Source: Gammaproteobacteria bacterium
GTDB lineage: Bacteria > Pseudomonadota > Gammaproteobacteria > Pseudomonadales > JADFDG01
NCBI GenBank assembly: GCA_018262975.1
Contig: JADFDG010000021.1
Coordinates: 1-50,434 of the forward strand
Length of the DNA: 50,434 nucleotides
Reading direction: 5' to 3'
Positions 39,948 to 48,350 of the stretch are shown here, piece after piece (position 1 is the first letter of the stretch; every line of letters starts with the position of its first letter). Made by a program: the position numbers and the translations under genes. The notes beneath the pieces were generated by a model. That model was not told where the DNA came from, searched no databases, and saw nothing but the letters and a program-made list of their open reading frames with translations.

Positions 39948-39975
39948 GATTTCATGTTTTGAGGAAAGCAAGGTC

Positions 39976-40188
39976 ATGGCAGGTCAGGTCAACGGCGTCG
40001 TCAAATGGTTCAACGACGAGAAAGGTTACGGTTTCATTTCGCGTGAAGGCGGTCCGGATGTGTTCGTACACTTCCGCGCCATCAACGGCTCCGGCCGTCG
40101 CACGCTGAAGGAAGGCCAGAAGGTCACGTTCGACGTCACGCAGGGCCAGAAAGGTCCGCAGGCTGAAAACGTCACCGTTCTCGGCTGA
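39976..40188 (+). CDS. Cold-shock protein (CspA family)
   Basis: A 70-residue single cold-shock domain that binds single-stranded RNA or DNA and melts RNA structure. The RNP1-type motif [10 protein letters not shown] follows GVVKWFNDE, and RNP2 is DVFVHFRAI. Length and motifs are standard. A long leader of about 200 bases separates it from the preceding gene, and a rho-independent terminator follows. Which paralogue it is, and whether cold induces it, cannot be told. Confidence 0.95.
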   Translation: MAGQVNGVVKWFNDEKGYGFISREGGPDVFVHFRAINGSGRRTLKEGQKVTFDVTQGQKGPQAENVTVLG

Positions 40189-40208
40189 GACGCGTAGCGT
40201 TTGGAAGC

Positions 40209-40244
40209 GCCCCGCCCGGGTAACCCGGCGGGGCGTTTTCTTTT
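40209..40244 (+). terminator. Rho-independent terminator after the cold-shock gene
   Basis: A GC stem (CGCCCCGCC then CGGG, loop TAA, CCCGGCGGGGCG, with one bulged base) followed by TTTTCTTTT. Confidence 0.88.
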
Positions 40245-40304
40245 GGGGGCCGCGGCGACTGCCGTAGAATGCCGGGCCAGACCGCACCGGAATCGCCCTG
40301 CCGC

Positions 40305-41954
40305 ATGCTTCGCCTTACCGAGCTCAAGCTCCCGCTCGACCATACCGACGCCGACCTGCGTGCCGCCCTGCTGGCACGCCTGGGGCTGGCCGCGGCAGAC
40401 CTGCGCGGCTTTTCCGTTTTCCGCCGCGGCTACGACGCCCGCAAGCGCGGCCACATCCAGCTGGTCTACACGCTGGACGTCGACACCCCGCGCGAAACCG
40501 AACTGCTGGCGCGCTTCGCCGCCGACCACCACGTGGGCAGCACCCCGGACACCACCTACAAGGCGGTCGGCCACGCGCCGGCCGGCGGCCTGCCGGAACG
40601 CCCGCTGGTCATCGGCTTCGGCCCCTGCGGCCTGTTCGCCGCGCTGATCCTGGCCGAGGCCGGCCTGCGCCCGATCGTGCTCGAGCGCGGCAAGGCGGTG
40701 CGCGAGCGCACCAAGGACACCTGGGACCTGTGGCGCAAGCGCAACCTGCACCCGGAGTCGAACGTGCAGTTCGGCGAGGGCGGCGCCGGCACCTTCTCCG
40801 ACGGCAAGCTGTACAGCCAGGTGAAGGACCCGAAGCACTACGGACGCAAGGTGCTCACCGAGTTCGTGGCCGCCGGCGCCCCGGAAGAAATCATCTACGT
40901 CAGCAAGCCGCACATCGGCACCTTCCGCCTGGTGACCATGATCCAGCAGATGCGCGAGAAGATCATCGCGCTGGGCGGCGAGATCCGTTTCTCGCAGCAC
41001 GTCACCGACCTGCTGCGCGAGAACGGCGCGGTGACCGGCGTGGTGCTGGAAAACGGCGAGCGGCTGGCCAGCCGCCACGTGGTGCTGGCGGTGGGCCACA
41101 GCGCGCGCGACACCTTCGAGATGCTGCACGCACGCGGCGTGTACATCGAGGCCAAGCCGTTCTCGATCGGCTTCCGCATCGAGCACCCGCAATCGCTGAT
41201 CGACCAGTGCCGCTTCGGTCCGCAGGCCGGCCACCCGGTGCTGGGCGCCGCCGATTACAAGCTGGTGCACCATTGCCGCAACGGCCGCTCGGTCTACTCG
41301 TTCTGCATGTGCCCGGGCGGCACCGTGGTGGCCGCCACCAGCGAGCCAGGTCGCGTGGTCACCAACGGCATGAGCCAGTACTCGCGCAACGAACGCAACG
41401 CCAACGCCGCCATCGTGGTGGGCATCACGTCGGCGGATTTCCCCGGCGACGCGCAGGCGAACCCGCTGGCAGGCATCGCCCTGCAGCGCGAACTGGAGTC
41501 GCGCGCGTTCGAACTGGGTGGCGGCAACTACGACGCACCGGGGCAACTGGTGGGTGATTTCCTCGCCGGCAAGCCGTCCACGGCTTTCGGCAACGTGCAG
41601 CCGTCCTACAAGCCCGGCGTGCACCTCACCGACCTCGCGTCGGCGTTGCCGGACTACGCCATCGAGGCGATCCGCGAGGCGCTGCCGGCCTTCGACAAGC
41701 AGATCCGCGGCTTCGCCATGAAGGACGCGGTGCTCACCGGAGTGGAAACGCGCACCTCGTCACCGATCCGCATCAAGCGCGATGACAGCAGTTACCAGAG
41801 CCTGAACACCCGCGGCCTCTATCCGGCCGGCGAAGGCGCCGGTTACGCCGGCGGCATCCTTTCCGCCGCCATCGACGGCATCGAAGTGGCGGAAGCCGTC
41901 ATCCTCGACATGCTGGCCGCGCCCCGCGCGACCACCCACGCACAGGAGGCCTGA
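40305..41954 (+). CDS. FAD-dependent oxidoreductase (COG2509-type)
   Basis: A 549-residue flavoprotein. The N-terminal domain (MLRLTELKLPLDH to about 95) precedes the FAD-binding PLVIGFGPCGLFAALILAEAGL; VQFGEGGAGTFSDGKLYS and SFCMCPGGTVVAATSE are typical of this family of uncharacterised dehydrogenases, and GLYPAGEGAGYAGGILSAAIDG is the C-terminal FAD contact. The substrate is unknown. A TAGAAT box about 40 bases upstream of the ATG may be its promoter. It starts a tight run of six genes and precedes the DUF2058 gene by 2 bases. Confidence 0.87.
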   Translation: MLRLTELKLPLDHTDADLRAALLARLGLAAADLRGFSVFRRGYDARKRGHIQLVYTLDVDTPRETELLARFAADHHVGSTPDTTYKAVGHAPAGGLPERPLVIGFGPCGLFAALILAEAGLRPIVLERGKAVRERTKDTWDLWRKRNLHPESNVQFGEGGAGTFSDGKLYSQVKDPKHYGRKVLTEFVAAGAPEEIIYVSKPHIGTFRLVTMIQQMREKIIALGGEIRFSQHVTDLLRENGAVTGVVLENGERLASRHVVLAVGHSARDTFEMLHARGVYIEAKPFSIGFRIEHPQSLIDQCRFGPQAGHPVLGAADYKLVHHCRNGRSVYSFCMCPGGTVVAATSEPGRVVTNGMSQYSRNERNANAAIVVGITSADFPGDAQANPLAGIALQRELESRAFELGGGNYDAPGQLVGDFLAGKPSTAFGNVQPSYKPGVHLTDLASALPDYAIEAIREALPAFDKQIRGFAMKDAVLTGVETRTSSPIRIKRDDSSYQSLNTRGLYPAGEGAGYAGGILSAAIDGIEVAEAVILDMLAAPRATTHAQEA

Positions 41955-41956
41955 CC

Positions 41957-42532
41957 ATGGCCGGTTCACTGCGCGACCAGTTGCTGAAGTCCGGCCTGGT
42001 CGACGAGAAGAAGGCAAAGCAGATCGCCAAGGAGAAGCGCGACGAGCACCGCCAGCACAAGCAGGAAACGAAGCACAACGGCAAGCAGGCCGCGCAACAG
42101 GCCGCTTCCGCCGCGCAGCAACGCGCCCGCGAGCAGCAGGCGGCGCGCAGCGAGAAGGACCGCGAGGCGAATCGCCGCAAGGAAGAGGCGCTGCGCCGCA
42201 AGGCCCTGCGCGCCGAGGTGCGCCAGCTGGTGGACGCCAACCGCATCGAGCGCAAGGACGGCGACCTGTCGTATCGCTTCAAGGACGGCACCCGCCTGGA
42301 AAAGATCTACGTGAATGCCGCGCTGCAGCAGCGACTGGCGCGCGGCGAGCTGGCGATCGTGCGCGTGGTGCGCCGCTACGACCTGGTGCCGCTGGAGGTC
42401 GCCGACCGCATCCGCGCGCGCGACCCCGAGGGCACGGCCGCCGCGGTGGTGACCATCAGCGCGGACAACGACACGCCGGCGGCCGACGATCCGTACGCGC
42501 AGTACCAGATTCCCGACGACCTGACCTGGTGA
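41957..42532 (+). CDS. DUF2058 (YaiL-like) protein
   Basis: A 191-residue, highly charged protein. It begins MAGSLRDQLLKSGLVDEKKAKQIAKE, has a Gln/Ala/Lys-rich helix to about 85, and ends with a compact domain (DLSYRFKDGTRLEKIYVN, RYDLVPLEVADRI). It matches the YaiL/DUF2058 family described as a nucleoprotein or polynucleotide-associated protein. Its role is unknown. It starts 2 bases after the FAD oxidoreductase and ends 7 bases before the S1-domain gene. Confidence 0.87.
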   Translation: MAGSLRDQLLKSGLVDEKKAKQIAKEKRDEHRQHKQETKHNGKQAAQQAASAAQQRAREQQAARSEKDREANRRKEEALRRKALRAEVRQLVDANRIERKDGDLSYRFKDGTRLEKIYVNAALQQRLARGELAIVRVVRRYDLVPLEVADRIRARDPEGTAAAVVTISADNDTPAADDPYAQYQIPDDLTW

Positions 42533-42539
42533 CGAACCC

Positions 42540-43232
42540 ATGAGCGAGCAACGCCGCGAGAACGGCGGTATTGGCACCGTTGGCGAAGTCGCGTGGCTGA
42601 AGGTGGTCACCGTCAACAACACCGGCGCCTTCCTCGACTGGGGCCGCCCCAAGGACCTGCTGCTGCCCTACGGCGAGCAGGGCGGGCGCGTGGTGGTCGG
42701 CCAGCACGTGCTGGTGTTCATCGCCGAGGACGAGGACGACCGCCCGTTCGCCTCGATGAAACTCGACGATTTCATCCGCGACACCGTCGACCCGCGCGAT
42801 GCCGGCTACGGCACCGGCGACGTGGTGGTGCTGACCGTGCACGGCCCCACCGACCTGGGCGTGAAGGTGGTGGTGGACCACCGTTACTGGGGCCTGCTCT
42901 ACCGCGAGGAGATCTTCCGCACGCTGCGCACTGGCCAGGTGCTGCGCGGCTTCATCAAGAAGCAACGCGACGACGGCAAGCTCGACGTCACCATCAACCC
43001 GCCGGCGCACGTGGCGGCGTCGGCCCTGACCGACCGCATCCTGGCCGCCATCGATGCCGCCGGCGGCAAGCTCGCGCTCACCGACAAGAGCTCGCCGGAG
43101 GACATCCAGCGCGCCTTCCAGGTGAGCAAGGGCGTGTTCAAGCAGGCCGTGGGCGCGCTGTACAAGGAGCGCCTGATCGTCATCGAACCGGGTTGCCTGC
43201 GCCGCGCCGCGCGCCCCGGCAGCGGAGGCTGA
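42540..43232 (+). CDS. S1-domain RNA-binding protein (CvfB-like)
   Basis: A 230-residue protein. The N-terminal S1-like domain is seen in GTVGEVAWLKVVTVNNTGAFLDWG followed by PKDLLLPYGEQ, with a second S1-type segment in VVVDHRYWGLLYREEIF. The C-terminal winged helix is in SSPEDIQRAFQVSKGVFKQAVGALYKERLI. This layout fits CvfB/YitL, which usually has about 280 residues; here one S1 repeat seems reduced. It probably binds RNA and influences virulence or ribosome-linked functions in other bacteria; its role here is inferred from the family. It lies in the run leading to arfB. Confidence 0.83.
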   Translation: MSEQRRENGGIGTVGEVAWLKVVTVNNTGAFLDWGRPKDLLLPYGEQGGRVVVGQHVLVFIAEDEDDRPFASMKLDDFIRDTVDPRDAGYGTGDVVVLTVHGPTDLGVKVVVDHRYWGLLYREEIFRTLRTGQVLRGFIKKQRDDGKLDVTINPPAHVAASALTDRILAAIDAAGGKLALTDKSSPEDIQRAFQVSKGVFKQAVGALYKERLIVIEPGCLRRAARPGSGG

Positions 43233-43236
43233 TGCC

Positions 43237-43653
43237 ATGGTGGTGACCGTCAACGACCACATCGCCATTCCCGACCACGAACTGGAGTGGCAGGCCATCC
43301 GCGCCCAGGGCTCCGGCGGCCAGAACGTCAACAAGGTGTCCACCGCCGTGCACCTGCGCTTCGACATCCGCGCCTCGTCGCTGCCGGAGGAATGCAAGGC
43401 ACGCCTGCTGGCGATGAACGACCAGCGCATCACCGAGGAAGGCGTGGTGGTGATCAAGGCGCAATCCTTCAACAGCCAGATCAAGAACCGCGACGACGCC
43501 GTGGCGCGGCTGATCGAGCTGGTGCGCGCGGCACTGGTGGTGAAGAAGAAACGCCGGCCGACCAAACCGTCGAAGAGCTCGCAGGTCAAGCGCATGGACA
43601 GCAAGACGAAGCACGGTCGCGCCAAGGCGCTGCGCGGCAGGGTGCGCGACTGA
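43237..43653 (+). CDS. arfB: Alternative ribosome-rescue peptidyl-tRNA hydrolase ArfB
   Basis: A 138-residue release-factor-like protein that frees stalled ribosomes. The GGQ motif lies in RAQGSGGQNVNKVSTAVHLRFD (G27-Q29). A long basic C-terminal tail (VVKKKRRPTKPSKSSQVKRMD) is typical and inserts into the mRNA entry channel. There is no stop-codon recognition domain, which separates it from RF1 and RF2. It starts 4 bases after the S1-domain gene. Confidence 0.93.
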   Translation: MVVTVNDHIAIPDHELEWQAIRAQGSGGQNVNKVSTAVHLRFDIRASSLPEECKARLLAMNDQRITEEGVVVIKAQSFNSQIKNRDDAVARLIELVRAALVVKKKRRPTKPSKSSQVKRMDSKTKHGRAKALRGRVRD

Positions 43654-43663
43654 AAACGCCGCC

Positions 43664-44299
43664 ATGAATCCTGCCAAGCGACGCGCCATCCTCGAGCGGC
43701 TGCGCGCGGAGAATCCCGCGCCCACCACCGAGCTGAACTACAGCACGCCGTTCGAGTTGCTGGTGGCGGTGATCCTGTCGGCGCAGGCCACCGACAAGGG
43801 CGTCAACAAGGCCACCGACAGGCTGTTCCCGGTGGCCAACACCCCGCAGGCCATCCTCGACCTCGGTCTCGATGGCCTCAAGGACTACGTGAAGACCATC
43901 GGCCTGTTCAACACCAAGGCCGCCAACGTCATCAAGACCTGCCGCCTCCTGCTCGACGAGCACGCCGGCGAGGTACCGCAGGACCGCGAGGCGCTGGAAA
44001 AGCTGCCCGGCGTGGGGCGCAAGACCGCCAACGTGGTGCTCAACACCGCCTTCGGCCACCACACCATCGCCGTGGACACGCACATCTTCCGGGTGTCCAA
44101 CCGCACCGGCTTCGCACCCGGCAAGACCGTACTGGCGGTGGAGAAAAAACTGGAGAAGTTCACGCCGGAGGAGTTCAAGCGCGACGTGCACCACTGGCTG
44201 ATCCTGCACGGCCGCTACGTGTGTACCGCGCGCAAGCCGCGCTGCGGCGCCTGCACCATCCACGACCTGTGCGAGTACCGGAAGAAGACCGATGAATGA
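43664..44299 (+). CDS. nth: Endonuclease III
   Basis: A 211-residue DNA glycosylase/AP lyase that removes oxidised pyrimidines. The helix-hairpin-helix LPGVGRKTANVVL holds the catalytic Lys120, and Asp138 lies in VDTHIFRVSNR; both match E. coli numbering. The [4Fe-4S] loop C-x6-C-x2-C-x5-C (CTARKPRCGACTIHDLC) is intact. In many relatives nth directly follows rnfE; here it lies in the next gene run. Its 3' end overlaps chrA by 8 bases. Confidence 0.97.
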   Translation: MNPAKRRAILERLRAENPAPTTELNYSTPFELLVAVILSAQATDKGVNKATDRLFPVANTPQAILDLGLDGLKDYVKTIGLFNTKAANVIKTCRLLLDEHAGEVPQDREALEKLPGVGRKTANVVLNTAFGHHTIAVDTHIFRVSNRTGFAPGKTVLAVEKKLEKFTPEEFKRDVHHWLILHGRYVCTARKPRCGACTIHDLCEYRKKTDE

Positions 44300-45629
44300 G
44301 CGGCCCGCCAGCGTGCCGTTCGGCGAGGCGCTGCGCTGGTGGTTCCGGCTGGGCTGCATCAGCTTCGGCGGGCCGGCCGGGCAGATCGCCATCATGCACC
44401 GCGAACTGGTGGAGCAGCGGCGCTGGATCAGCGAGCGGCGCTTCCTGCACGCGCTCAACTACTGCATGGTGCTGCCCGGACCGGAAGCGCAGCAGCTGGC
44501 CACCTACATCGGCTACCTGATGCACGGCACGCGCGGGGCAATCGCCGCCGGTGCGCTGTTCGTGTTGCCGTCGCTGTTGCTGATCGTGGCACTGGCCTGG
44601 CTGTACATGGCGTTCGGCCACCTGCCGGCCCTGCAATCGGTGCTGTGGGCCATCAAGCCGGCGGTGGCGGCGATCGTGGCGCACGCGGCCTGGCGAATCG
44701 GCTCGCGCACCCTGAAGCACCCGCTGCTGTGGGCACTGGCGGCCGGCGCCTTCGTGGCGCTGCTGTTCGCGGTGCCCTTCCCGCTGGTGATAGGCATGGC
44801 GGCCGTGGCGGGCATTGTCGCGGCGCGCACGCTGCCGGGTGCCTTCGCGGCCGGGCACGGACACGCCGCGGCGAACAGCCAGCCGCACGCGCCGGCGCTG
44901 ATCGACGACGACACGCCGGTGCCGGCGCACGCGCGCTGGTCGCGTGCACGTTTCCTGCTCATCACCGGCTTCTTCCTCGGCCTGTGGATGCTGGTGCTCG
45001 GCGCACTGGCATTGCTGCTTGGCTGGGGGTCAACGCTCACCGACATGGCGCTGTTCTTCAGCAAGGCCGCGCTGCTGACCTTCGGCGGCGCCTACGCCGT
45101 GCTGCCGTACGTGACCGACGCCGCCGTCAACGTGTACGGCTGGGCGACGCTGCCGCAGGTCATGGACGGCCTGGCGCTGGGCGAGTCCACGCCGGGCCCG
45201 CTGATCATGTTCGTGAGCTTCGTGGGCTTCGTCGGCGGCTGGACGCAGGATGCCCTCGCGCCGCTCACCGGCACGGGCCTCGCCTGGGCCGGCGGGATCG
45301 CCGGCGCGCTGGTGGCCACGCTGTTCACCTTCCTGCCGTCCTTCCTGTTCATCCTCGCCGGCGCGCCGCTGGTGGAGGCCACGCGCACCGACCTGCGCAT
45401 CGGTGCACCGCTGACCGCCATCACCGCCGCGGTGGTGGGCGTGATCGCCAGCCTGGCGGTGTTCTTCGGCCTGCACGTGCTGTGGCCGGCCGGCACGGAC
45501 GGCGGCCCCGACATACCGGCGCTGCTCATCGCGCTGCTCGCCTTCGTCGCCCTGTGGCGCTTCAACCTGTCGGTGCCGCGCCTGGTGGCAGCCTGCGCGC
45601 TGGTGGGGCTGCTGCGCGCCCTGCTGTAG
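44292..45629 (+). CDS. chrA: Chromate transporter ChrA (long form)
   Basis: A 445-residue membrane protein of the CHR family that expels chromate. It has two homologous halves with the signatures FGGPAGQIAIMH (N half) and FGGAYAVLPYV (C half), and PGPEAQQLATYIGYL and STPGPLIMFVSFVGF after them, so it is the long bidomain form. About ten to twelve helices are predicted. It overlaps nth by 8 bases, so it may be coupled to DNA repair genes or only cotranscribed. It ends with TAG, but no REP element follows. Confidence 0.92.
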   Translation: MNERPASVPFGEALRWWFRLGCISFGGPAGQIAIMHRELVEQRRWISERRFLHALNYCMVLPGPEAQQLATYIGYLMHGTRGAIAAGALFVLPSLLLIVALAWLYMAFGHLPALQSVLWAIKPAVAAIVAHAAWRIGSRTLKHPLLWALAAGAFVALLFAVPFPLVIGMAAVAGIVAARTLPGAFAAGHGHAAANSQPHAPALIDDDTPVPAHARWSRARFLLITGFFLGLWMLVLGALALLLGWGSTLTDMALFFSKAALLTFGGAYAVLPYVTDAAVNVYGWATLPQVMDGLALGESTPGPLIMFVSFVGFVGGWTQDALAPLTGTGLAWAGGIAGALVATLFTFLPSFLFILAGAPLVEATRTDLRIGAPLTAITAAVVGVIASLAVFFGLHVLWPAGTDGGPDIPALLIALLAFVALWRFNLSVPRLVAACALVGLLRALL

Positions 45630-45722
45630 CCCGCGGCCGCTCGCCGTGGCCCACCTGCTGTGCTAAAAAACCCTTGAGGCAGGGCCGCCAAGGGCCTCCG
45701 CCGCCAGCAAGGGAGATGCCGC

Positions 45723-46157
45723 ATGAGGACCGTCGCCGACATCCTGCTCACCAAGGGCAACGCCCCGACCTGGACCATCGCGCCCGGGCGCACCGTGCTC
45801 GAAGCCATCACGCTGATGGCGGAAAAAGGCATCGGTGCCCTGGTGGTTGCCGATGACGACCAGGTGGTGGGCATCGTCAGCGAGCGCGACTACGCGCGGA
45901 AGATCGTGCTGATGGAGCGTTCGTCGTACAACACCGAGGTGCGCGAGATCATGTCGCCGCACGTGATCACCGTGCAGCCTTCGGACCGCGTGGCACACTG
46001 CATGGAACTGATGACGGAGAAGCGCCTGCGCCACCTGCCGGTCATCGATGGCGGGAAGCTCGCCGGCATGGTGTCCATCGGCGACCTGGTGAAGGACATC
46101 ATATCGGACCAGCAGTCGCTGATCCGCCAGCTCGAGTCCTATATCCGCGGCGAATGA
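45723..46157 (+). CDS. CBS-domain pair protein
   Basis: A 144-residue stand-alone Bateman module. Two CBS motifs are seen: a first with TVLEAITLMAEKGIGALVVADDDQVVGIVSERDYARKIV and a second with VREIMSPHVITVQPSDRVAHCMELMTEKRLRHLPVIDGGKLAGMVSIGDLVKDII. Such proteins usually bind adenine nucleotides and act as energy sensors. The ATG follows GGGAGA. It lies between chrA and the convergent fnr gene. A possible hairpin (CCCTTG at 45671, CAAGGG at 45689) upstream may end the chrA transcript. Confidence 0.88.
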   Translation: MRTVADILLTKGNAPTWTIAPGRTVLEAITLMAEKGIGALVVADDDQVVGIVSERDYARKIVLMERSSYNTEVREIMSPHVITVQPSDRVAHCMELMTEKRLRHLPVIDGGKLAGMVSIGDLVKDIISDQQSLIRQLESYIRGE

Positions 46158-46175
46158 AGCCCGCCCGGGCGCCGG

Positions 46176-46925
46176 TCACTCCGGCGTCGGGCGGCAGCCG
46201 TGCAGGCCACAGCGCGCCAGCGCGCGCATCGCCTGCTCGTCCACGATACGCACCTCGCGCGCATGGATGGCAATCATTCCGTCCTGCTGCAGGCGCGCAA
46301 TCACCCGGCTGACCGTTTCCTGGGTCAGCCCCAGGTAGCTGGCAATCTCGCCGCGACTCATCGGCAACATGAAGCAGCGGGTTTCCAGTCCGCGCCGCTG
46401 CAGCCGGTCGGAGAGATCGAGCAGGAAGCCGGCAAAAGTCGCCGGGGCGCCGGCATGACGGGCGTCGGCGAGGCGCTCCTGCGCATCGTTGAGCTCCCGG
46501 CTCATCACCCGCACCAGTTGCCGGCGCATGGTCGGGATGCGCACGCTCAGCGCATCGAACTGATCGAGCGGAATGCGACATACCAGCGAGGTGTCGAGGG
46601 CCACGGCGGTGTGGGTATGCGCACCGTTGGCCAGCGACTCCAGGCCGACCACCTCACCGGGCAGGAAGAACCCGGTGACGTGCTCGGCGCCTTCCGGCGT
46701 GACGCGGAACGACTTCAGCGACCCGGTGCGCAGGGCGAACACGCTGTCCGCGCGGTCACCCGCGCGGAACAGGCAGGCACCCTTGCGCACCGGCCGCGCC
46801 CGCTGGACGATCTGGTTGAGCGCCGCGCGGTCGGCGTCGCTCAACTCACCCGGCAGGCACAACGCACTGATCGAGCAGCGGTCACAGGAAACTTCCTGGA
46901 CCTCGTTGATGATGAGTCGCTCCAT
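46176..46925 (-). CDS. fnr: FNR/Anr-type oxygen-sensing regulator
   Basis: A 249-residue Crp/Fnr-family protein that senses oxygen through a [4Fe-4S] cluster. The four ligands are present: Cys14, Cys17, Cys23 in SCDRCSISALC and Cys116 in LVCRIPL. The DNA-binding helix MSRGEIASYLGLTQETVSRVIARLQQDG has the E-SR recognition residues of FNR, so it should bind TTGAT-N4-ATCAA. ATG 46925 is chosen; the upstream extension is non-homologous. The gene follows narI by 26 bases on the same strand, so it is probably transcribed with narGHJI and controls that operon. Confidence 0.93.
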   Translation of the reverse strand: MERLIINEVQEVSCDRCSISALCLPGELSDADRAALNQIVQRARPVRKGACLFRAGDRADSVFALRTGSLKSFRVTPEGAEHVTGFFLPGEVVGLESLANGAHTHTAVALDTSLVCRIPLDQFDALSVRIPTMRRQLVRVMSRELNDAQERLADARHAGAPATFAGFLLDLSDRLQRRGLETRCFMLPMSRGEIASYLGLTQETVSRVIARLQQDGMIAIHAREVRIVDEQAMRALARCGLHGCRPTPE

Positions 46926-46951
46926 CACTGCCTCCCCGGCGGGCCGCGCGC

Positions 46952-47644
46952 TCAGGCGCGCTTGCGCACGATCTGGTAACCGCTGCGCCACAGGTACTTG
47001 AACGGTACCACCACGCCGCTGAACACGTGCACCAGGCGAGTGAACGGGAACAGCACCAGCAGGGTCAGGCCCGTGAGGATGTGCAGCTTGAAGATCAGCG
47101 GCTCATGCAGCACGTGTTCGGCCGCACCCGGCTGCAGCGTGACGATGTACTGCGCCCAGTGCGACAGCGCCAGCATGCTCGAGCCGTCCAGGTGCTGTGC
47201 CGACACCGGGATGGTGAGCAGGCCCAGGCACAGCTGCACGAACAGCAGCAGCAACACCAGGATGTCCGCCGTGCTGCTGGTGGCGCGGATGCGCGGGTTG
47301 AACAGCCGGCGGCGGATCAGGATCACCATGCCGATGAAGCAGATCACGCCGAACACGCCACCGGCAGCCATCGCCAGCAATTGCTTGGTCTGGACCGAGA
47401 TGAACTGCGTGTAGATCGCGGTGGGCGTGAGCAGGCCCACCGCGTGCCCGACGAGGATCAGCAGCACGCCGATGTGGAACAGGTTGTTTCCCCAGCGCAT
47501 GCCGTCATCGGCCAGCAGCTGGCTGGAGCTGGTCTTCCAGGTGTACTGGTCACGGTCGTAGCGCAGGATGCTGCCGATGACCATGATGCCGATGGCCACA
47601 TAGGGGTAAACGCCGAACAGCAGGTGGTTGATGTAGTCAGCCAT
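46952..47644 (-). CDS. narI: Respiratory nitrate reductase gamma subunit
   Basis: A 230-residue membrane cytochrome b that takes electrons from quinol for NarGH. It starts MADYINHLLFGVYPYVAIGIMVIGSILRYDRDQYTWKTSSSQLL and has about five hydrophobic segments. The haem b ligands are the conserved histidines in NNLFHIGVLLILVGH and in LIFKLHILTGLTLLVLFPFTRLVH. Length is typical. It is the last structural gene of narGHJI here, followed by fnr. Confidence 0.95.
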   Translation of the reverse strand: MADYINHLLFGVYPYVAIGIMVIGSILRYDRDQYTWKTSSSQLLADDGMRWGNNLFHIGVLLILVGHAVGLLTPTAIYTQFISVQTKQLLAMAAGGVFGVICFIGMVILIRRRLFNPRIRATSSTADILVLLLLFVQLCLGLLTIPVSAQHLDGSSMLALSHWAQYIVTLQPGAAEHVLHEPLIFKLHILTGLTLLVLFPFTRLVHVFSGVVVPFKYLWRSGYQIVRKRA

Positions 47645-47657
47645 GTTCGATCACTCC

Positions 47658-48347
47658 TTACGGGTGTGCGGCCGGTGCGGCGCCCTGGCGCGGCATCGAC
47701 GAGCAACTGTTGCAGTCGGCCTCGGTCTGGCCGGGCCCGAAGATCACCTCGGTGTCCTGCCAGGCCTTGTCCAGTTCGATGCCGGTTTCCGGCTGCAGCG
47801 GCACGTTGGCGCTGGCCCTGGCGACCGCGTCCTCGTCGGGGCGCACCCCGGCCAGTTCCTCCAGTGCGCCGAAAATCGCGGCGTAGGGCGAGCCGCGCTG
47901 CAGCAGGCGCCGGCCGAGCACGGCGACGATGGTCACCGGATCTGCCAGCATGCCCCTGGCCTCGTCGGCCGGCAGCGTGGACAGGAACTCGAGGTACAGC
48001 GGCAGGTAATCCGGCAACTCGCGCGCGCGAAGTTGCATGCCGTGCTGCGCGTAATGCTCCAGCAGGTCCACCATGGCCTGGCCACGGTCGCGGCTCTCGC
48101 CGTGCACGTGCTCGAACAGGTGCAGGCTGAGCGCGCGGGTGCGGTCGAACAGCGACACGTACTCTTCCTGCAGGTGGTAGAGGTCCGCCTGCGCGAGATA
48201 CTCGCGCAGGCTGTCGAGCGCCTCTAGCGCGGCGGGCGAAACCGCGCCCTCCTCCGCCACAACCTGCACGATTTCACCGGCTGCCTGCACCATTTCCTCG
48301 GAAGGATACTGGAGCAGGATGGACAGGGCTTTCAGGGTCTTGTCCAT
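47658..48347 (-). CDS. narJ: Nitrate reductase molybdenum cofactor assembly chaperone
   Basis: A 229-residue all-helical TorD/NarJ-family chaperone that holds apo-NarG while the Mo-bisMGD cofactor and Fe-S clusters are inserted and the complex meets NarI. The family signature is LKALSILLQYPSEEMVQ at the start and EEYVSLFDRTRALSLHLFEHVHGESRDRGQAMVDLL in the middle. It does not stay in the final enzyme. It lies between narH (3-base gap) and narI (13-base gap). Confidence 0.94.
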   Translation of the reverse strand: MDKTLKALSILLQYPSEEMVQAAGEIVQVVAEEGAVSPAALEALDSLREYLAQADLYHLQEEYVSLFDRTRALSLHLFEHVHGESRDRGQAMVDLLEHYAQHGMQLRARELPDYLPLYLEFLSTLPADEARGMLADPVTIVAVLGRRLLQRGSPYAAIFGALEELAGVRPDEDAVARASANVPLQPETGIELDKAWQDTEVIFGPGQTEADCNSCSSMPRQGAAPAAHP

Positions 48348-48350
48348 GGA

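Noticed and set aside
46158-46175. FNR-type site between the CBS gene and fnr.
   Set aside because: The gap is short and convergent and contains no TTGAT-N4-ATCAA; the true nar promoter lies outside the window.
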